Below are positions 1-10,959 of a stretch of DNA of 64,000 nucleotides, in pieces. Within the stretch, counting starts at the first letter, position 1; each line of letters begins with the position of its first letter. The notes under the pieces were generated by a model. That model ran no database searches, was not told the origin of the DNA, and worked only from the letters and a program-made list of their open reading frames with translations. Origin of the DNA: Pegoplata infirma (taxonomy: Eukaryota; Arthropoda; Insecta; Diptera; Anthomyiidae); the NCBI GenBank assembly GCA_963921195.1, contig OY992536.1:179560995-179624994 (forward strand), read 5' to 3'. Position numbers and translations under genes: made by a program.

Positions 1-434
1 CTTTTTCGTTTCCAAAATTGCATTTTGGGCCTTGCAATAAAGATATACCAGAACATGGATTTTCTGCAAACAAAAATTAAAAACATTATTTTATTAGTAT
101 TTGTCCCGACCCAGACAATCAAAATTTAATTTACTTACCTTCGTGTCAACAATTTTCACGATTACATCCTGATATTTTCATAGAATTTCGTGTTTTTTCT
201 TGGTGAACATAACAAAAAAAATGATATTTATTTTTTAATTTTTTTGACACATAATTTTTTTTAAATTCCTGAGAACCAAAATGTTATGAAATTTAGATTG
301 CATAGAACAAGCTTCACAATAATATTCACTTAACTTGTTCTGAATAATTTAAGTGTAATAGTGTTTGATTACCGAAGAACCTGTTCTAAAACAAGTGTTA
401 TCGGAATCGGTTCTGAAAAATTTTCCTGGGTACC
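1..434. mobile_element. MITE with CCCAG-type ends, cut by window edge
   Basis: This stretch is nearly colinear with the right-hand part of the element at 32055-32776. Both share the segment around CATTTTGGGCCTTGCAATAA, the phrase GAATCGGTTCTGAAAAATTT and the terminal CCTGGG. The 5' part lies outside the window, so only the right end (about 434) is defined. It encodes nothing recognisable and is a non-autonomous repeat. Confidence 0.7.
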
Positions 435-856
435 CAAAACACTTAGGGTGGATTACTCAATGAAAAGTTAGCTGCAAACTTCCGATTTAACAGAGACTTA
501 TGTCAAAATTTGTATGAAGAAGTTAAATTTAACGGATAGTTATTTTATAACGGAGCATTGAGCCTTAATGATGATAATGCTTTGTTCCGTGATGGATTTA
601 AAATTTTTGCATCAAATTTCACTGGGGGTTATTAAAGGCCAAAAGTTTATGTTTTATTCACCAACTGATAAATAAAATATTTATTCACCAGTAGGTGAAT
701 TATTATCACAGTTACAAATCCAAGTTACAAACCTTTTTGGGTTTAAGAAAATGAAAACATTATTTCTTATTTCCTGTTTATACCCTCCGCTCTAGTTATA
801 GAGGGTATATATAAGTTTGTCGAAATATTGGTCTAGGAACCCACAAAGTATATATG
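435..856. repeat. Unassigned flank plus dispersed repeat
   Basis: Positions 435-640 hold no recognisable gene. From about 640 the sequence contains TTTATTCACCAGTAGGTGAA and a TTTAAGAAAATGAAAACA segment. These resemble the DNA on either side of the piggyBac-like element at 22067-24069, so this looks like an uninterrupted relative of that insertion site. Positions 780-856 start a fly repeat with mirror-image TATACCCTCC and GAGGGTATA ends. Confidence 0.5.
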
Positions 857-1920
857 TATGAGGCATTCCACACCAAATGTCCAGCGAAAAAAACATGTGT
901 ACCGTAAACTTCTGAATAGGTTGTATGGATAGCCCTATATGGAACTTAGAAAATTGCGTTTTTGGTTTTTCAATTTTTCAAAAACTGGGCTTAGGAGGCG
1001 TGGTCAAATATTGGAAAAAGGGTCAAATTTGTGGCGAGTTGACTTGATTAAATATTTATCACATTAAAACGGAATGCACCACAATCTCAAAAATTTACAT
1101 TCTTATACAGTTTTGTATGGGCTATCGATAAAATTTTTTTTGGAAAATTTTCAGAACCCGATCTGAAATTTTCCATTTTTTAAAAAAGTCAGTTTATCAA
1201 AAATCCGGCCACTTTTTTTTAATTTTTTTTTTTTTAAGTTTAGATGTTTGTTCATCCACCCAAAAAAATTCAGAAGCACGTTCGTCGTTTTTTTCGAGAA
1301 AATCGCATTTGAATTTTAAATTTCATAACAATTTTGTAATTTGCTTGTATTTTCTTGTTTCAACAGATCGTATGAGTAATATTTTTGCAATTAATATTAC
1401 TCATTCGCAACATTAAAACAAGAAAATACAAGCAAATTACAAAATTGTTATGAAATTTAAAATTCAAATGCGATTTTCTCGAAAAAAAACGACGAACGTG
1501 TTTCGGATTTTTTTTTTGTGTGGATAGACAAACACCTAAACTTTAAAAAAAAAAATTAAAAAAAAAAGTGGCCGGATTTTTGATAAATTGACTTTTTTTA
1601 AAAATCTAAAATTTCAGAACTGGTTCTGAAAATTTAAAAAAAAAAAAAATTAATCGATAGCCCATACAAAACTATATGAGAATGTAAATTTTTGAGATTG
1701 TGGTGCATTCAGTTTTAATGTGATAAATATTTAATCAAGGCAACTCGCCACAAATTTTACCATTTTTCCAATATTTGACCACGCCTCCTAAGCCCAGTTT
1801 TTGAAAATTTTAAAAACCCAATTTTCTTAGTTCCATATAGGGCTATCCAAACAACCTATTCAGAAATTTACGGGACACATGTTTTTCTGTAGCGGGACAT
1901 TTGGTGTGGAATGCCTCATA
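857..1920. mobile_element. Large fold-back (inverted-repeat) element
   Basis: Arms of about 525 bp are near-perfect reverse complements. The left arm begins TATGAGGCATTCCACACC, the right arm ends with its complement at 1920, and a loop of roughly 10 nt lies near 1388. No ORF is meaningful in it. It shares sub-segments (GTATGGGCTATCGAT, GGCGTGGTCAAA) with the fold-back at 19971-21520, and a terminal fragment reappears near 42600, so it belongs to a dispersed foldback/MITE family. Target-site duplications were not resolved. Confidence 0.8.
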
Positions 1921-2999
1921 TATCCATGATCCTCGATAAATTATAAGACGATCTCGTGATGTCCGTCCGTCCGTCTCTCTCTCTGTTGAAACACGCTAAC
2001 TTTTGAAAGACATTACGGAGGCTCCCAATGCTCAATGGGCATTTAATTGGTCAGGTTGGTATTGCAATCCAGCGAAATCGGTTTAGTGGTTCAAAAGTTA
2101 TGAGCAAAAGACTAAATTTCGGCAAGGGTTTTTCGTGAATTTACGAGAAAAAAACACGAGACAAAAACTTTTGAAAGGCATTCTGATGATGCTAAAGCTT
2201 GGCATATATATATGTCGTTCCCCTGACCTGGTTCGTATTGAATTTCAGCCAAATCGGTCGTGTGGTTCAAAAGTGATTAGCAAATTCGGGAATTTCAGAA
2301 TAGTTTCACCTTAAATTCACGTGTTGAAAACCCGTTAATCATATTTTAAAAACATTGGTAGGTCACAAAAATATTTTACAACGTATTTTTGTCACTCAAA
2401 GATATTTTTACACTAAAAAAATACACTCGAAAAAAATTTTAGAAACAAAAAAAAATTTACACTCAAAAATTTTTTTTTTTTTCTTTTTCTTTTTCAAAAT
2501 TACTAAAAACAGTTTTTTTACCCAAAATAAAATATTTCTAATCAAAAATTATATTTTTTTCACGTTAGAAAATTTACTATCACTTAAAAACGGCATTTTG
2601 GAGGGTATTCATAGATTCCGTCAAGTCAAATTTAACTTTTCTACTTGTTTGCAATCGTTGCCTATATAGTCAAGTTAAAGTGGCGTTCTGAGTCACTTTT
2701 AAAAAAAGATCATATTATTTTTTTTTTTTTTTAAAATAACGAACATAAATGATGTTTTGCTGATATTTAAATTTCATAAAAATCTGTATTCTTTTTGTCA
2801 TAGTGTTTATGAATATAAAATTAAAAAAACCCGAAACTTATTTACAAACTGACATTTTTTGTTTGTTGGTTACTGAAAAAGTTATGACATTTTGTATTTT
2901 TATAACTCAATTCTTTTTTTCAACATAAACAAGGCAGATTTGTTTGTTAATACTCTTGTTGCAAACAACAACATTGTACGAATGATGTACGTTGTTTAC
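1921..2999. repeat. Dispersed fly repeat and AT-rich DNA
   Basis: Positions 1921-2110 contain ATGTCCGTCCGTCCGTCT and the phrase GAAATCGGTTTAGTGGTTCA, typical of dispersed dipteran repeats. The segment 2200-2480 resembles the reverse complement of 62790-63090. Positions 2593-2640 resemble 26878-26930. The rest is A/T homopolymer, and its 104-codon open frame (2355-2669) is lysine/phenylalanine low complexity with no coding support. Confidence 0.5.
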
Positions 3000-3001
3000 T
3001 A

Positions 3002-4179
3002 GGGTGGAGCAAATTTTGTATTTTTTTTTTGTCGAATTTCAAAAACTAAAGTTGCCTTTAGTGTTGCCTTTTAAGGTTAATATAATAAAAAAAAATTATT
3101 GGCCTTACAAAAATTTAAAAAAAAAAATTCTCAAAAATTCAAAAAAAATAATACAATAATTAAAAATACCCGAGTAAAAATAAACACATATAACAATATA
3201 TAACTTGATACAAACATAATAAATCATATATGATTATACATCCCGTAAGGTATTTTCTAATTTTTTTTAAATGCAGTCATATGTTGTAATATATAATTTA
3301 ATCATGATTCGGATTAAAAGGTATACCTTTGATATAAATATATGAAATAATATTAGGGCCAATACAAAATTTGTTTTTCTGTATAATTTAATATAAAATT
3401 ATATATAGCTTATTCTGTTCCATATATAAATGTTTCCAATTAAATGTTTCCAATTAACCAAAAATGTTCTAAGTTTTTTAAGCAAAGTATAAGGAACTTT
3501 TAAAATGTTCCTAAACATTTTCTTGTTAGGGTTATGTATATCACCTATCTGGTTCGAAGCGTACCCAAACATTTTTTTGTTTTAGAAAATTAGATGTTTG
3601 GTGAATGTATCGTTGACCTGTGGTGTAACTCACCCAAACCAAAACACACCAAGATTTTTTATGTTTGCAATTAGATCTAATTGGATCCAATTAAATATGG
3701 CAATGTCTGGTCAAAACTCGGATGAAATCGAATCATATTTTATACAACTTGATCTTTTTTAATGCAAAAACATCAACCATTATTCGGATTAAATTACGTA
3801 TAAATATATATTGTGTTATATATCATTATGTATTGCATCATATAAAAATTTTTACTCGGGTATACATATTTTCAATACTGTGCTAATAAAACGCTATTAT
3901 TTCATCAAAACTAATTAAAAACATTTATTTTTGTAAAACCAGAAACGAAATACTTTTTTTTTGTACCATAAAAACACTTTTCCAGTCATGTCCAATAATA
4001 ACTAATATTCTAAAAAAAAAACAAAAAAAATCTTGACTTTGTTCGGAACTTTTCGATTTTCAATTCAGAAAAAGAACCCAAAGACATGCATTACATTTTT
4101 TGTATAAATATTGACCTTAATAGACTTTTCAGACCCCGACATTTTTGAAATTCGAAAAAAAGCTAAATTTGCTCCACCC
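3002..4179. mobile_element. TIR element with GGGTGGAGC ends
   Basis: Terminal inverted repeats read GGGTGGAGCAAATTT at the left and the complement at the right, continuing into a shared TTCGAATTTCAAAAA-like stretch. A TA lies on each side (3000-3001, 4180-4181), consistent with a TA target duplication as in Tc1/mariner. It has no transposase and is interrupted by a second MITE at 3169-3860. Related sequence occurs at 35140-35360 and 45590-45740. Confidence 0.75.
3169..3860. mobile_element. CCCGAGTAAAAA-family MITE, nested
   Basis: The 692-bp element has perfect 12-bp TIRs (CCCGAGTAAAAA) and a TA on each side (3167-3168, 3861-3862). The interior is AT-rich with ATATAT-type subrepeats and has no ORF. 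It inserted into the GGGTGGAGC element. Other copies in this window are at 7030-13294, 15841-18522 and 47570-48187. Confidence 0.85.
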
Positions 4180-4181
4180 TA

Positions 4182-4643
4182 ATGTAAACTGTATCTGTAA
4201 CTGTATGTGTTTTGGTTGCTAAATGGTTGAGATTTTTTTTATGGATTTTTCATAAAGCCTTTAACCATGATTATTAATTTGCATGTGTGATTATTTAATA
4301 CAAATAAAGCTTTGTTTTTTTTTTGTTGGTTTATTTGTACGTTGTGTGTCTCCTGCTGCTCTAAAGCTCCCTTTAAAATATGCAACATTTTACTTAAGCT
4401 CAGACAGTGGTGAATTTAATGGTTTTATGAACCACGTATTTACATACCACATTATTTGGCAAGGAATGTACTACACCATTTTCAACTGTATTTCATAATA
4501 TTTTTTCAAATATATTTTTTAAAAATTTGTCCTTAATTTTAACATTGTTCAAATATATTTAAAAATTATTTAAATTTATTTTTAAGTTGCCCGAATTAAT
4601 ATTAAGATTGTCTTAATATTTTTTCGACTTGCCCAAATGTTTT
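4182..4643. other. AT-rich spacer, nothing recognised
   Basis: Very AT-rich sequence with runs of T. The one open frame (4283-4498) lacks any family resemblance. The downstream part repeats short phrases such as AAATATATTTTTAAATTGTC on both sides of the next element. Confidence 0.4.
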
Positions 4644-4647
4644 TTAA

Positions 4648-5165
4648 CCCTTAAATGCACAACGATGCCGATTTTGATGAAAATAACATATTATATGCAG
4701 AATGATGAACAAATAACTACAAATGCATACTACGTTTTTCGAAATAATTTTTTTTAAAGATTTTATATGTGAAAAACTAAAAAATTCAAAAATTTTGGAT
4801 ACCTAATAAACAGAAATGGTGCCAACAGAGGAACTCAAAAATATTTTTTTCAAATTGCTTATAGTTTATTCTTTATATGTACGTAGTTTGATTATACATT
4901 TTCGAAATCCTATTACCATTTTTTTATTGTTATTGAAAAAAAAGATTTTGAAAATTTTCGTAAAAATTACATGATTTACATTTTTTGACTTTCGTCGTCA
5001 ATTTAAGACACATTTCTATAAATATTCATAACAACATATTTTTTAAAAAATGGTTTGAATATTTTAAATAAAATTTGCTTTACAAAATTAAATTTGAACT
5101 GAAAATAAAGATGTGAGAATTTTTTTAATGGTTGTATCTTTAAAGATACACTGCGCATTTATGGG
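4648..5165. mobile_element. Small piggyBac-like MITE at TTAA
   Basis: A TTAA lies on each side (4644-4647 and 5166-5169). The ends are imperfect inverted repeats, CCCTTAAATGCACA on the left and CCCATAAATGCGCA on the right when read inward. TTAA duplication with CCC-starting TIRs is the hallmark of the piggyBac superfamily. The 518-bp interior has no transposase. Family assignment is inferred from ends and target site only. Confidence 0.6.
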
Positions 5166-5169
5166 TTAA

Positions 5170-5865
5170 GTTATCTAAATATATTTTTAAATTGTCCCAA
5201 TTTATTTTCAAATTGTACAAATGTATTTCAAAAGTTTCTAAATTCAAGTTTTTTTTTTTAAATTATTAAAAAGAATAAATTTAGAAAATAAAATATTTGA
5301 GCTCGAGGCCTTTTTCAATGTTTTTGTTTAATAATTTTTCATTTATTATTTGCCAATATTTCGTTCCTCGTTGAAGAACATCAGCTGGGCTTTAAATTAG
5401 AAAATTCACGCACAAAAAACAGAAAATAATTCAAATTGTGTTTTATCACCATCGTGTAATTTCACTGCTCTCGAATTTGACACTTTTTTTGAAACAAGCT
5501 GGGCACCCTACTGGTAAAGTTAATTTGAGTACGCTGAATTTAATGGTGCTAGCCGTTTTTCGAAATGAGTGCACGTATTCTCGATTTAAAATTTTGATGC
5601 TCAAATATGTACAATAAAAACGATATTTTTAAACTTTTGCCATAATTTTTAAATTTAAAACCATTCAAGTCTGTTAAACTAGCATAAAAAAACCAGAATA
5701 CAATGAATTGTTTTCGCGAAAAATATTTGTTGGTCGCGAAAAGTCGTTATTTTCTTGAAATAATTGGTTCAATACAAATATATTTAGTTTTTGTTGAAAT
5801 TATGACATCCATCTGGTAAACCTAGTTCATGTGCACTAAATCTCATTGTATTATCAGTTTTTTTT
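5170..5865. other. AT-rich spacer, nothing recognised
   Basis: No ORF, RNA or clear repeat structure is supported here beyond A/T homopolymers. Confidence 0.35.
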
Positions 5866-5869
5866 TTAA

Positions 5870-6280
5870 GTTAGAGTATGTATTAGCGATATTCGCGATT
5901 ATTTTTATTTTTTATTTTTACGTAAAAAAAATATTTTTTTTATATTATTTAGACAATTTCTGAATTTTTATCATCTAAACTCTACAAAAAAAAAAAAAAT
6001 TATTCGCAAAAATTTTTTTCGCGATATTTTTTTCGCGAAATTTTTTTTTCGAATTTTTTTTATTTAGCTCTTAATTTATGAAAATGTGTAGAATACGATA
6101 CATTGCAGACAAAAAAATTTTTTTTCGCGGATTTTTTTTTTCTTTTTCGCGGAAAATTTTTTTTTGCGAAAAAAACAATGCATTTATTAATTTATATTTA
6201 AAAATTATCCCAAATGCATACAATTTTTTTTTTAACTTTAGCTTTAAATTTTAAATCGCGAATATCGCGAATACGATAAA
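5870..6280. repeat. Inverted repeat rich in TCGCGA
   Basis: The ends read GCGATATTCGCGATT at about 5886 and the complementary arrangement ATCGCGAATATCGCGAAT at about 6255. Between them are many TTCGCGAAA-like segments and poly-T runs. It is probably a small fold-back element; no target duplication was found. Confidence 0.5.
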
Positions 6281-6352
6281 ATTTTAAAATACAGTTGGCA
6301 ATGGTGTTGTGTGTAAAAATAAAATTTTAACCAATAATTGCAAATTAAAAAA

Positions 6353-6576
6353 AAACTTGGTAATGGGTACTTCTTCCCGTCTCGCTTACCTGGTAATGGC
6401 TTTGAATGCTACTAATTACCGTTAGCATTACTTTACGTCAAAAAAGGCAAAATGTGGTTATCTCCAATGACATCACCGTGTTAAATTAATTAGCATTGAA
6501 ATTGGAAGATAACTAGTTACTCATATTTTTGCTAACCCCTCAAGTTAATTACTTGGTAAGCGAAGTTTTTGCTGGG
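6353..6576. mobile_element. Partial CCCAGC-family MITE
   Basis: The right end TTTTTGCTGGG and internal GGTAATG/CATTACC phrases match the complete element at 12595-13120. The left end is missing or too diverged to place. Confidence 0.45.
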
Positions 6577-7029
6577 CTAAAAATCTACACTTCACATTAC
6601 TATGATAATTTCGTTTCATGTCATATGTCCCTTAAGTTTTGACAAAACTTTTTAAATCGAAATTTGCACGCAAACGAAGTCACAAAATTGTCATCGAATT
6701 GTTAACTTATTAAATTTACGGTTATAAAAAATTTTCTCATAAAGTTTACTCCTCTCTAAAATTTGTTTATATTAAAATAAATACCCTTGTTCGCGTGACT
6801 TAATCAATTTGTTATATATTTAGCATTGTTAACAAACCTAAAATCAATTGAATTTTAATGGTTATTAAATTAAAGCCGTTATAATTGGCAATATCTATTT
6901 TCACAGTAAATGAATGGAAATTTGTTATGGATGATTTTGTCAGCTTATAAACAAGCACTTTTTTTGTGGTTGCATTAAATGACTCCGAGGATATTCTAGA
7001 CATAATTGCCGATCTACCCACAGTTTATT
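6577..7029 (-). other. Unassigned DNA with a weak open frame
   Basis: A 69-codon frame on the minus strand (7021-6812) has a less homopolymeric composition than its surroundings (SRISSESFNATTKKV...). It ends near TTTTAGGTTTG. It resembles no family I can name and is cut upstream by the MITE that begins at 7030. It could be an eroded exon or chance. Confidence 0.15.
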
Positions 7030-7479
7030 CCCGAGTAAAAAAGTTTTGATATAATCATATAGTTTTTTATATAACTGTATATAAATAGATCCATCATTTG
7101 ATCCCAAAAATGGAGGATCTAAAAATATATGATTATATCTTATTAGATCAAATTTGATATAAATAGATATAATTAGATCCCAAAAATGGAACGGTAAATT
7201 TTATCTGATTTGATATTAAAGATCATATTAGATACTAGCTGTTTTGCACCCGGCGTTGCCCGGGTTGAAAAAAATATTATGTAATGAATGAGTTTTTTAT
7301 TAGTTAGTTTATCTACTTGTTCGTGGCTTTTCACTGGTGAATATAAACCTATTCATGAGGTTTAGTAAATTTTTTTCGATTTTGATTAGCGTCGGGAACA
7401 TGGTTATACGTGTTCCTCCGTCATGGGAACAAACCTAATATTAATGTATTTCTTAAATTGCTTTTAAAAGGAACCTATA

Positions 7480-8266
7480 TTTCCCTCCTCGGTTAGCACT
7501 TTATATAGTGAAAACATCAAGAAAGACATAACTTTCACTGTAGTTCAAGTGGGTGTGGCATTTAACGCATTTAGTTCAATTTTGGTCTCATATGACCTGT
7601 AGTTCCCCTATTGGTCAGCACGTGAAGAAATTTGCAATTAAATTTGCTCAACTCTCACTAAAGTACAAAGGGGCGTGCCATTATATGTCTTTTTATAAAT
7701 CGCAGTTTAATATTGTCTATATCACTATTTATGTTGAAGATTTCATTGAAATCGGCTCAACTGTTTTCAGGTTCTGATATCGCAAATAGTTTGCGCTCAG
7801 TTAATTCTAACAGTAGTATTTAAAGGAGTTGGTTAAGCCGTTTTTGCATGATAGCAAATAAGCCAGAAATAGCGTTACTTCCATTTGTCTAATCGCGGGC
7901 TAATATGGCATATCGTTCAACAGGAAACAGGAAAATATATTTTTTAATTTAATACAAAGGGGTGCGGCATGGTAAATACCATCTGTGGTGAAAATTTGAT
8001 TAAAATTGGTTTCACCGTTAACGCGTGAGTACGGATCAGACAGAAATAAATTTCAATGTATTACAAAAGTGACGTGGCAATTCACACCTTTGTCTGGTCG
8101 TGTCTATAGTTTCCGCCTCAATAAGTACTAACTAACTGTGGTGAAAATTATAATAACATCAGGTTTACTGTTTAAGCGTGATTACGGAAAGGCAGAATGA
8201 ACTTTCAGTACTTTGCAAAAGGAGTGGCAGTTGATACCATACTAAAGTTCCCGCCTCTGTTAGTAC
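7480..8266 (+). repeat. Diverged ~160-bp repeat units, left block
   Basis: Degenerate copies of a unit containing GGGGCGTGGCATTTTACG, a TATAGTTCCCGCCTC phrase, GTTAGTACTATCTGTGG and GAAAATCGGTTCAGCCG. The array is interrupted at GTTAGTACTA (8268) by the next element and resumes at 10960 with TATCTATGC, which rebuilds the unit. Confidence 0.7.
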
Positions 8267-8739
8267 TACACTCTAATCAATTTTCATGTAAATTTACCCT
8301 GTTTATAGTAGGTAACTGTTCTCCTACTATAAACCGTGTAAAAATACATGTTGTGTTTAAAGTGATAGACACAAAGTATGTAAACGTACATATTCATGTG
8401 TCTACAAAATGTTTCGGAACAAAAATGTTTCAATAAATTTTACGGTGTTTGTGTGTAAACATAAATTTTAATTTAGTAAATTTAAAATAGAAATTCCTGA
8501 AAATACATGGAAATTATGTGCATATACATTAAAAATGCTTTTTATAAAACCACCCTAACTTTTCAAAATTCAAATATTAAAAAACAAGAAATTTATTTTT
8601 AAATGATGCTTTATTTAAAATAAAAATTTTAATAAAGGTCTAAAACAAACTTAAAATTTAATTAAAACGCTTAAACTAAATAAAAAAGTTAGATTAAACA
8701 AAAAAAAAATTAAACAAAAAAAAAATGTTTCATAATTCG

Positions 8740-10105
8740 AGAGTTTTTCTAGAGAAAAAATGTCTCATAATTTGAACTTTTTTAATATCAAAAATGTCTC
8801 AGAATTTAATAATTTTTCTATAGAAAAATTTTTCACAAAAAAAATGTCTCAGAATCTAAGAACTTTTCTATAGAAAAAATGTTTCAGAATCATATAGCTT
8901 GTCAAAAGAGAAATTGTTTTGGATAAAAAAATTATCGGAGAATTTTCTCAGATTCTGTGACATTTTTTCTATAGAAAAATTCTTAGATTCTGAGACATTT
9001 TTGTATAGAAAAATTCGCGGATTCTATGACATTTTTTCTATAGAAAAGTTCTCAGATTTTGAAACATTTTTTCTATAGAAAAATTCTCAGATTCTGAAAA
9101 ATTTTTTTAATATAGAAATAATTTTTCAGAATATGAAAATTTTTCTAAAGAAACTATGAGACATTTTTCTAGAGAAAAATTTTCTGATTTTTTTTATAGA
9201 AAAATTCTGATTTTTTCTATAGAAAAATTCTGATTTTTTCTATAGAAAAATTCTGATTTTTTCTATAGAAAAATTCTGATTTTTTCTATAGAAAAATTCT
9301 CTGATTTTTTTTATAGAAAAATTCTGATTTTTTTTATAGAAAAATTCTGATTTTTTTTATAGAAAAATTCTGATTTTTTCTATAGAAAAATTCTCTGATT
9401 TTTTTTATAGAAAAATTCTCTGATTTTTTTATAGAAAAATTCTCTGTTTTTTTCTATAGAAAAATTCTCTGTTTTTTCTATAGAAAAATTCTGTTTTTTT
9501 CTATAGAAATTCTATAAAAATTCTCTGATTTTTTCTATAGAAAAAATCTGAGAATTTTTCTATAGAAAAAATCAGAGAAATTTTCTATAGAAAAAATCAG
9601 AGAATTTTTTTTTTATATTTTCTCTGATTTTTTCTATAGAAAAATTCTCTGATTTTTTCTATAGAAAAATTCTCTGATTTTTTCTATAGAAAAATTCTCT
9701 GATTTTTTCTATAGAAAAATTCTCTGATTTTTTCTATAGAAAAATTCTCAGATTTTTTCTATAGAAAAATTCCCTGATTTTTTTCTGTAGAAAAATTCTC
9801 TGATTTTTTCTATAGAAAATTTCTCTGATTTTTTCTATAGAAAAATTCTCTGATTTTTTCTATAGAAAAATTCTCTGATTTTTTCTATAGAAAAATTCTC
9901 TGATTTTTTCTGTATAAAAATTCTCAAATGCTGACACATTTTTTCTATAGAAAAATGTCTCAGAATCTGAGAATTTTTCTATAGAAAACATGTCTCATAA
10001 TTTGAGAATTTTTCTATAGAAAACATGTCTCAGAATCTGAGAATTTTTCTATAGAAAAAAGTCTCAGAATCTGAGAATTTTTCTGCAGAAAAAATGTCTC
10101 AAAAT
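8740..10105. repeat. Palindromic minisatellite array
   Basis: Tandem and degenerate units are built from TTTTTCTATAGAAAAA (a palindrome) alternating with TCTCTGATTTT or TCTCAGAATCTGAGA. In the core (about 9165-9915) the period is ~25-26 bp. On the edges longer units with full TCAGAATCTGA palindromes appear, in both orientations. It is the same sequence family as the array at 51080-53940. Confidence 0.9.
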
Positions 10106-10259
10106 TTGGCACAAATAAAATTTTTATAAGGCACTTCACAAGATCTATTAAAAGGTCAAAGAAAAAAAATAGTTTTTTTGTTTAATTTCGTAACTGTGTG
10201 AAGAAATTGCAATTTTTTAAATAGCGATAAGAAAACCGTTTACCGGATTTAAAAATTTT

Positions 10260-10595
10260 CTAGACATTCGTGTTCAGCGCATCAAGATAAATATGACGTA
10301 TCGCAGGACTTTTTTTAAAATCTTCAAAAATCGACAAAAGTTTTAGGCCATATACAAAAAAATTTTGACTGGATCCTGCAGAAAATCGGAAGTGCCATGG
10401 TCTACCATTTGTTGGCTGTGTTTTTCCCAATTTCTATAAACAACAAGAAAAATAAATCAATTTTAGAATTTAGATAAAAATATATGTGGAAAAAATTTAC
10501 CATTTTCGAGGGATACCAATTTTTCTTAAAAGCGTTGCACCAGGTTTATCTCTTCTTGATGGAACTCCAAAAACCTTAAGATTTTCATAGTTTTT
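10260..10595 (-). pseudogene. Coding-like segment with a possible 67-bp intron
   Basis: On the minus strand, an open stretch (about 10595-10501, containing KVFGVPSRRDKPGATLLRK) ends at a donor-like ATG|GTAAAT. After 67 bp comes a T-rich acceptor TTTATAG at 10434. It is followed by a 58-codon open frame (10433-10260) starting KLGKTQPTNGRPWHFRF and ending with TAG. The amino-acid composition is balanced, unlike the AT-rich chance frames around it. The two pieces do not join in frame with the obvious donor, since a stop is created, so either a small indel has occurred or the splice site differs. I do not recognise the protein. It may be a remnant of the protein gene of this transposon. Confidence 0.35.
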
Positions 10596-10959
10596 TTATT
10601 ATTTTGTCCGTTTTTATTCATCTACATACATATACAATGTTATTTTTAAAATTATTTGATATTTTGTTTTTTTCTTTTTTATTTTAATAAAAGTTTTGAC
10701 AATTTCCATAATACTATGTTAAATTATGTACGATTACATATTTTGTGTCTGAAACAAATTTTACATAGAAAAAATGTATATTTAAAGAGAAACTGCTTAT
10801 TATTTTATAAACATGTTTCACAACACACAATGTACTATCCTTTGTGTGTAATTTTTACAAATAAAACGCAACGTGTTTACATTTGCGCATTTTCTGTAAA
10901 TATACATGAAAAATTACTAACTTAATAATAGTAAAGTTACATGCATTTTTTAGAGTGTA

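Larger units (their letters stand above)
8269..10957. mobile_element. TA-flanked TIR element carrying a palindromic minisatellite
   Basis: TIRs start CACTCTAA at both ends and continue imperfectly (CATGTAA, TTTAC and longer blocks to about 150 bp). A TA occurs on each side (8267-8268, 10958-10959). Removing the element and one TA restores the ~160-bp repeat unit GTTAGTACTATCT exactly, which proves insertion. A TA target suggests a Tc1/mariner-type mobiliser. No DDE transposase was recognised. The interior is mostly minisatellite, plus a coding-like minus-strand segment at 10260-10595. Confidence 0.85.

Noticed and set aside
2355..2669. 104-codon open frame
   Set aside because: Runs of Lys and Phe come from poly-A/T, and part of it overlaps a dispersed repeat.
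6812..7021. Possible host-gene exon
   Set aside because: Composition is slightly better than noise, but no family, conserved splice pair or neighbouring exon could be found. Left as an unresolved open frame only.
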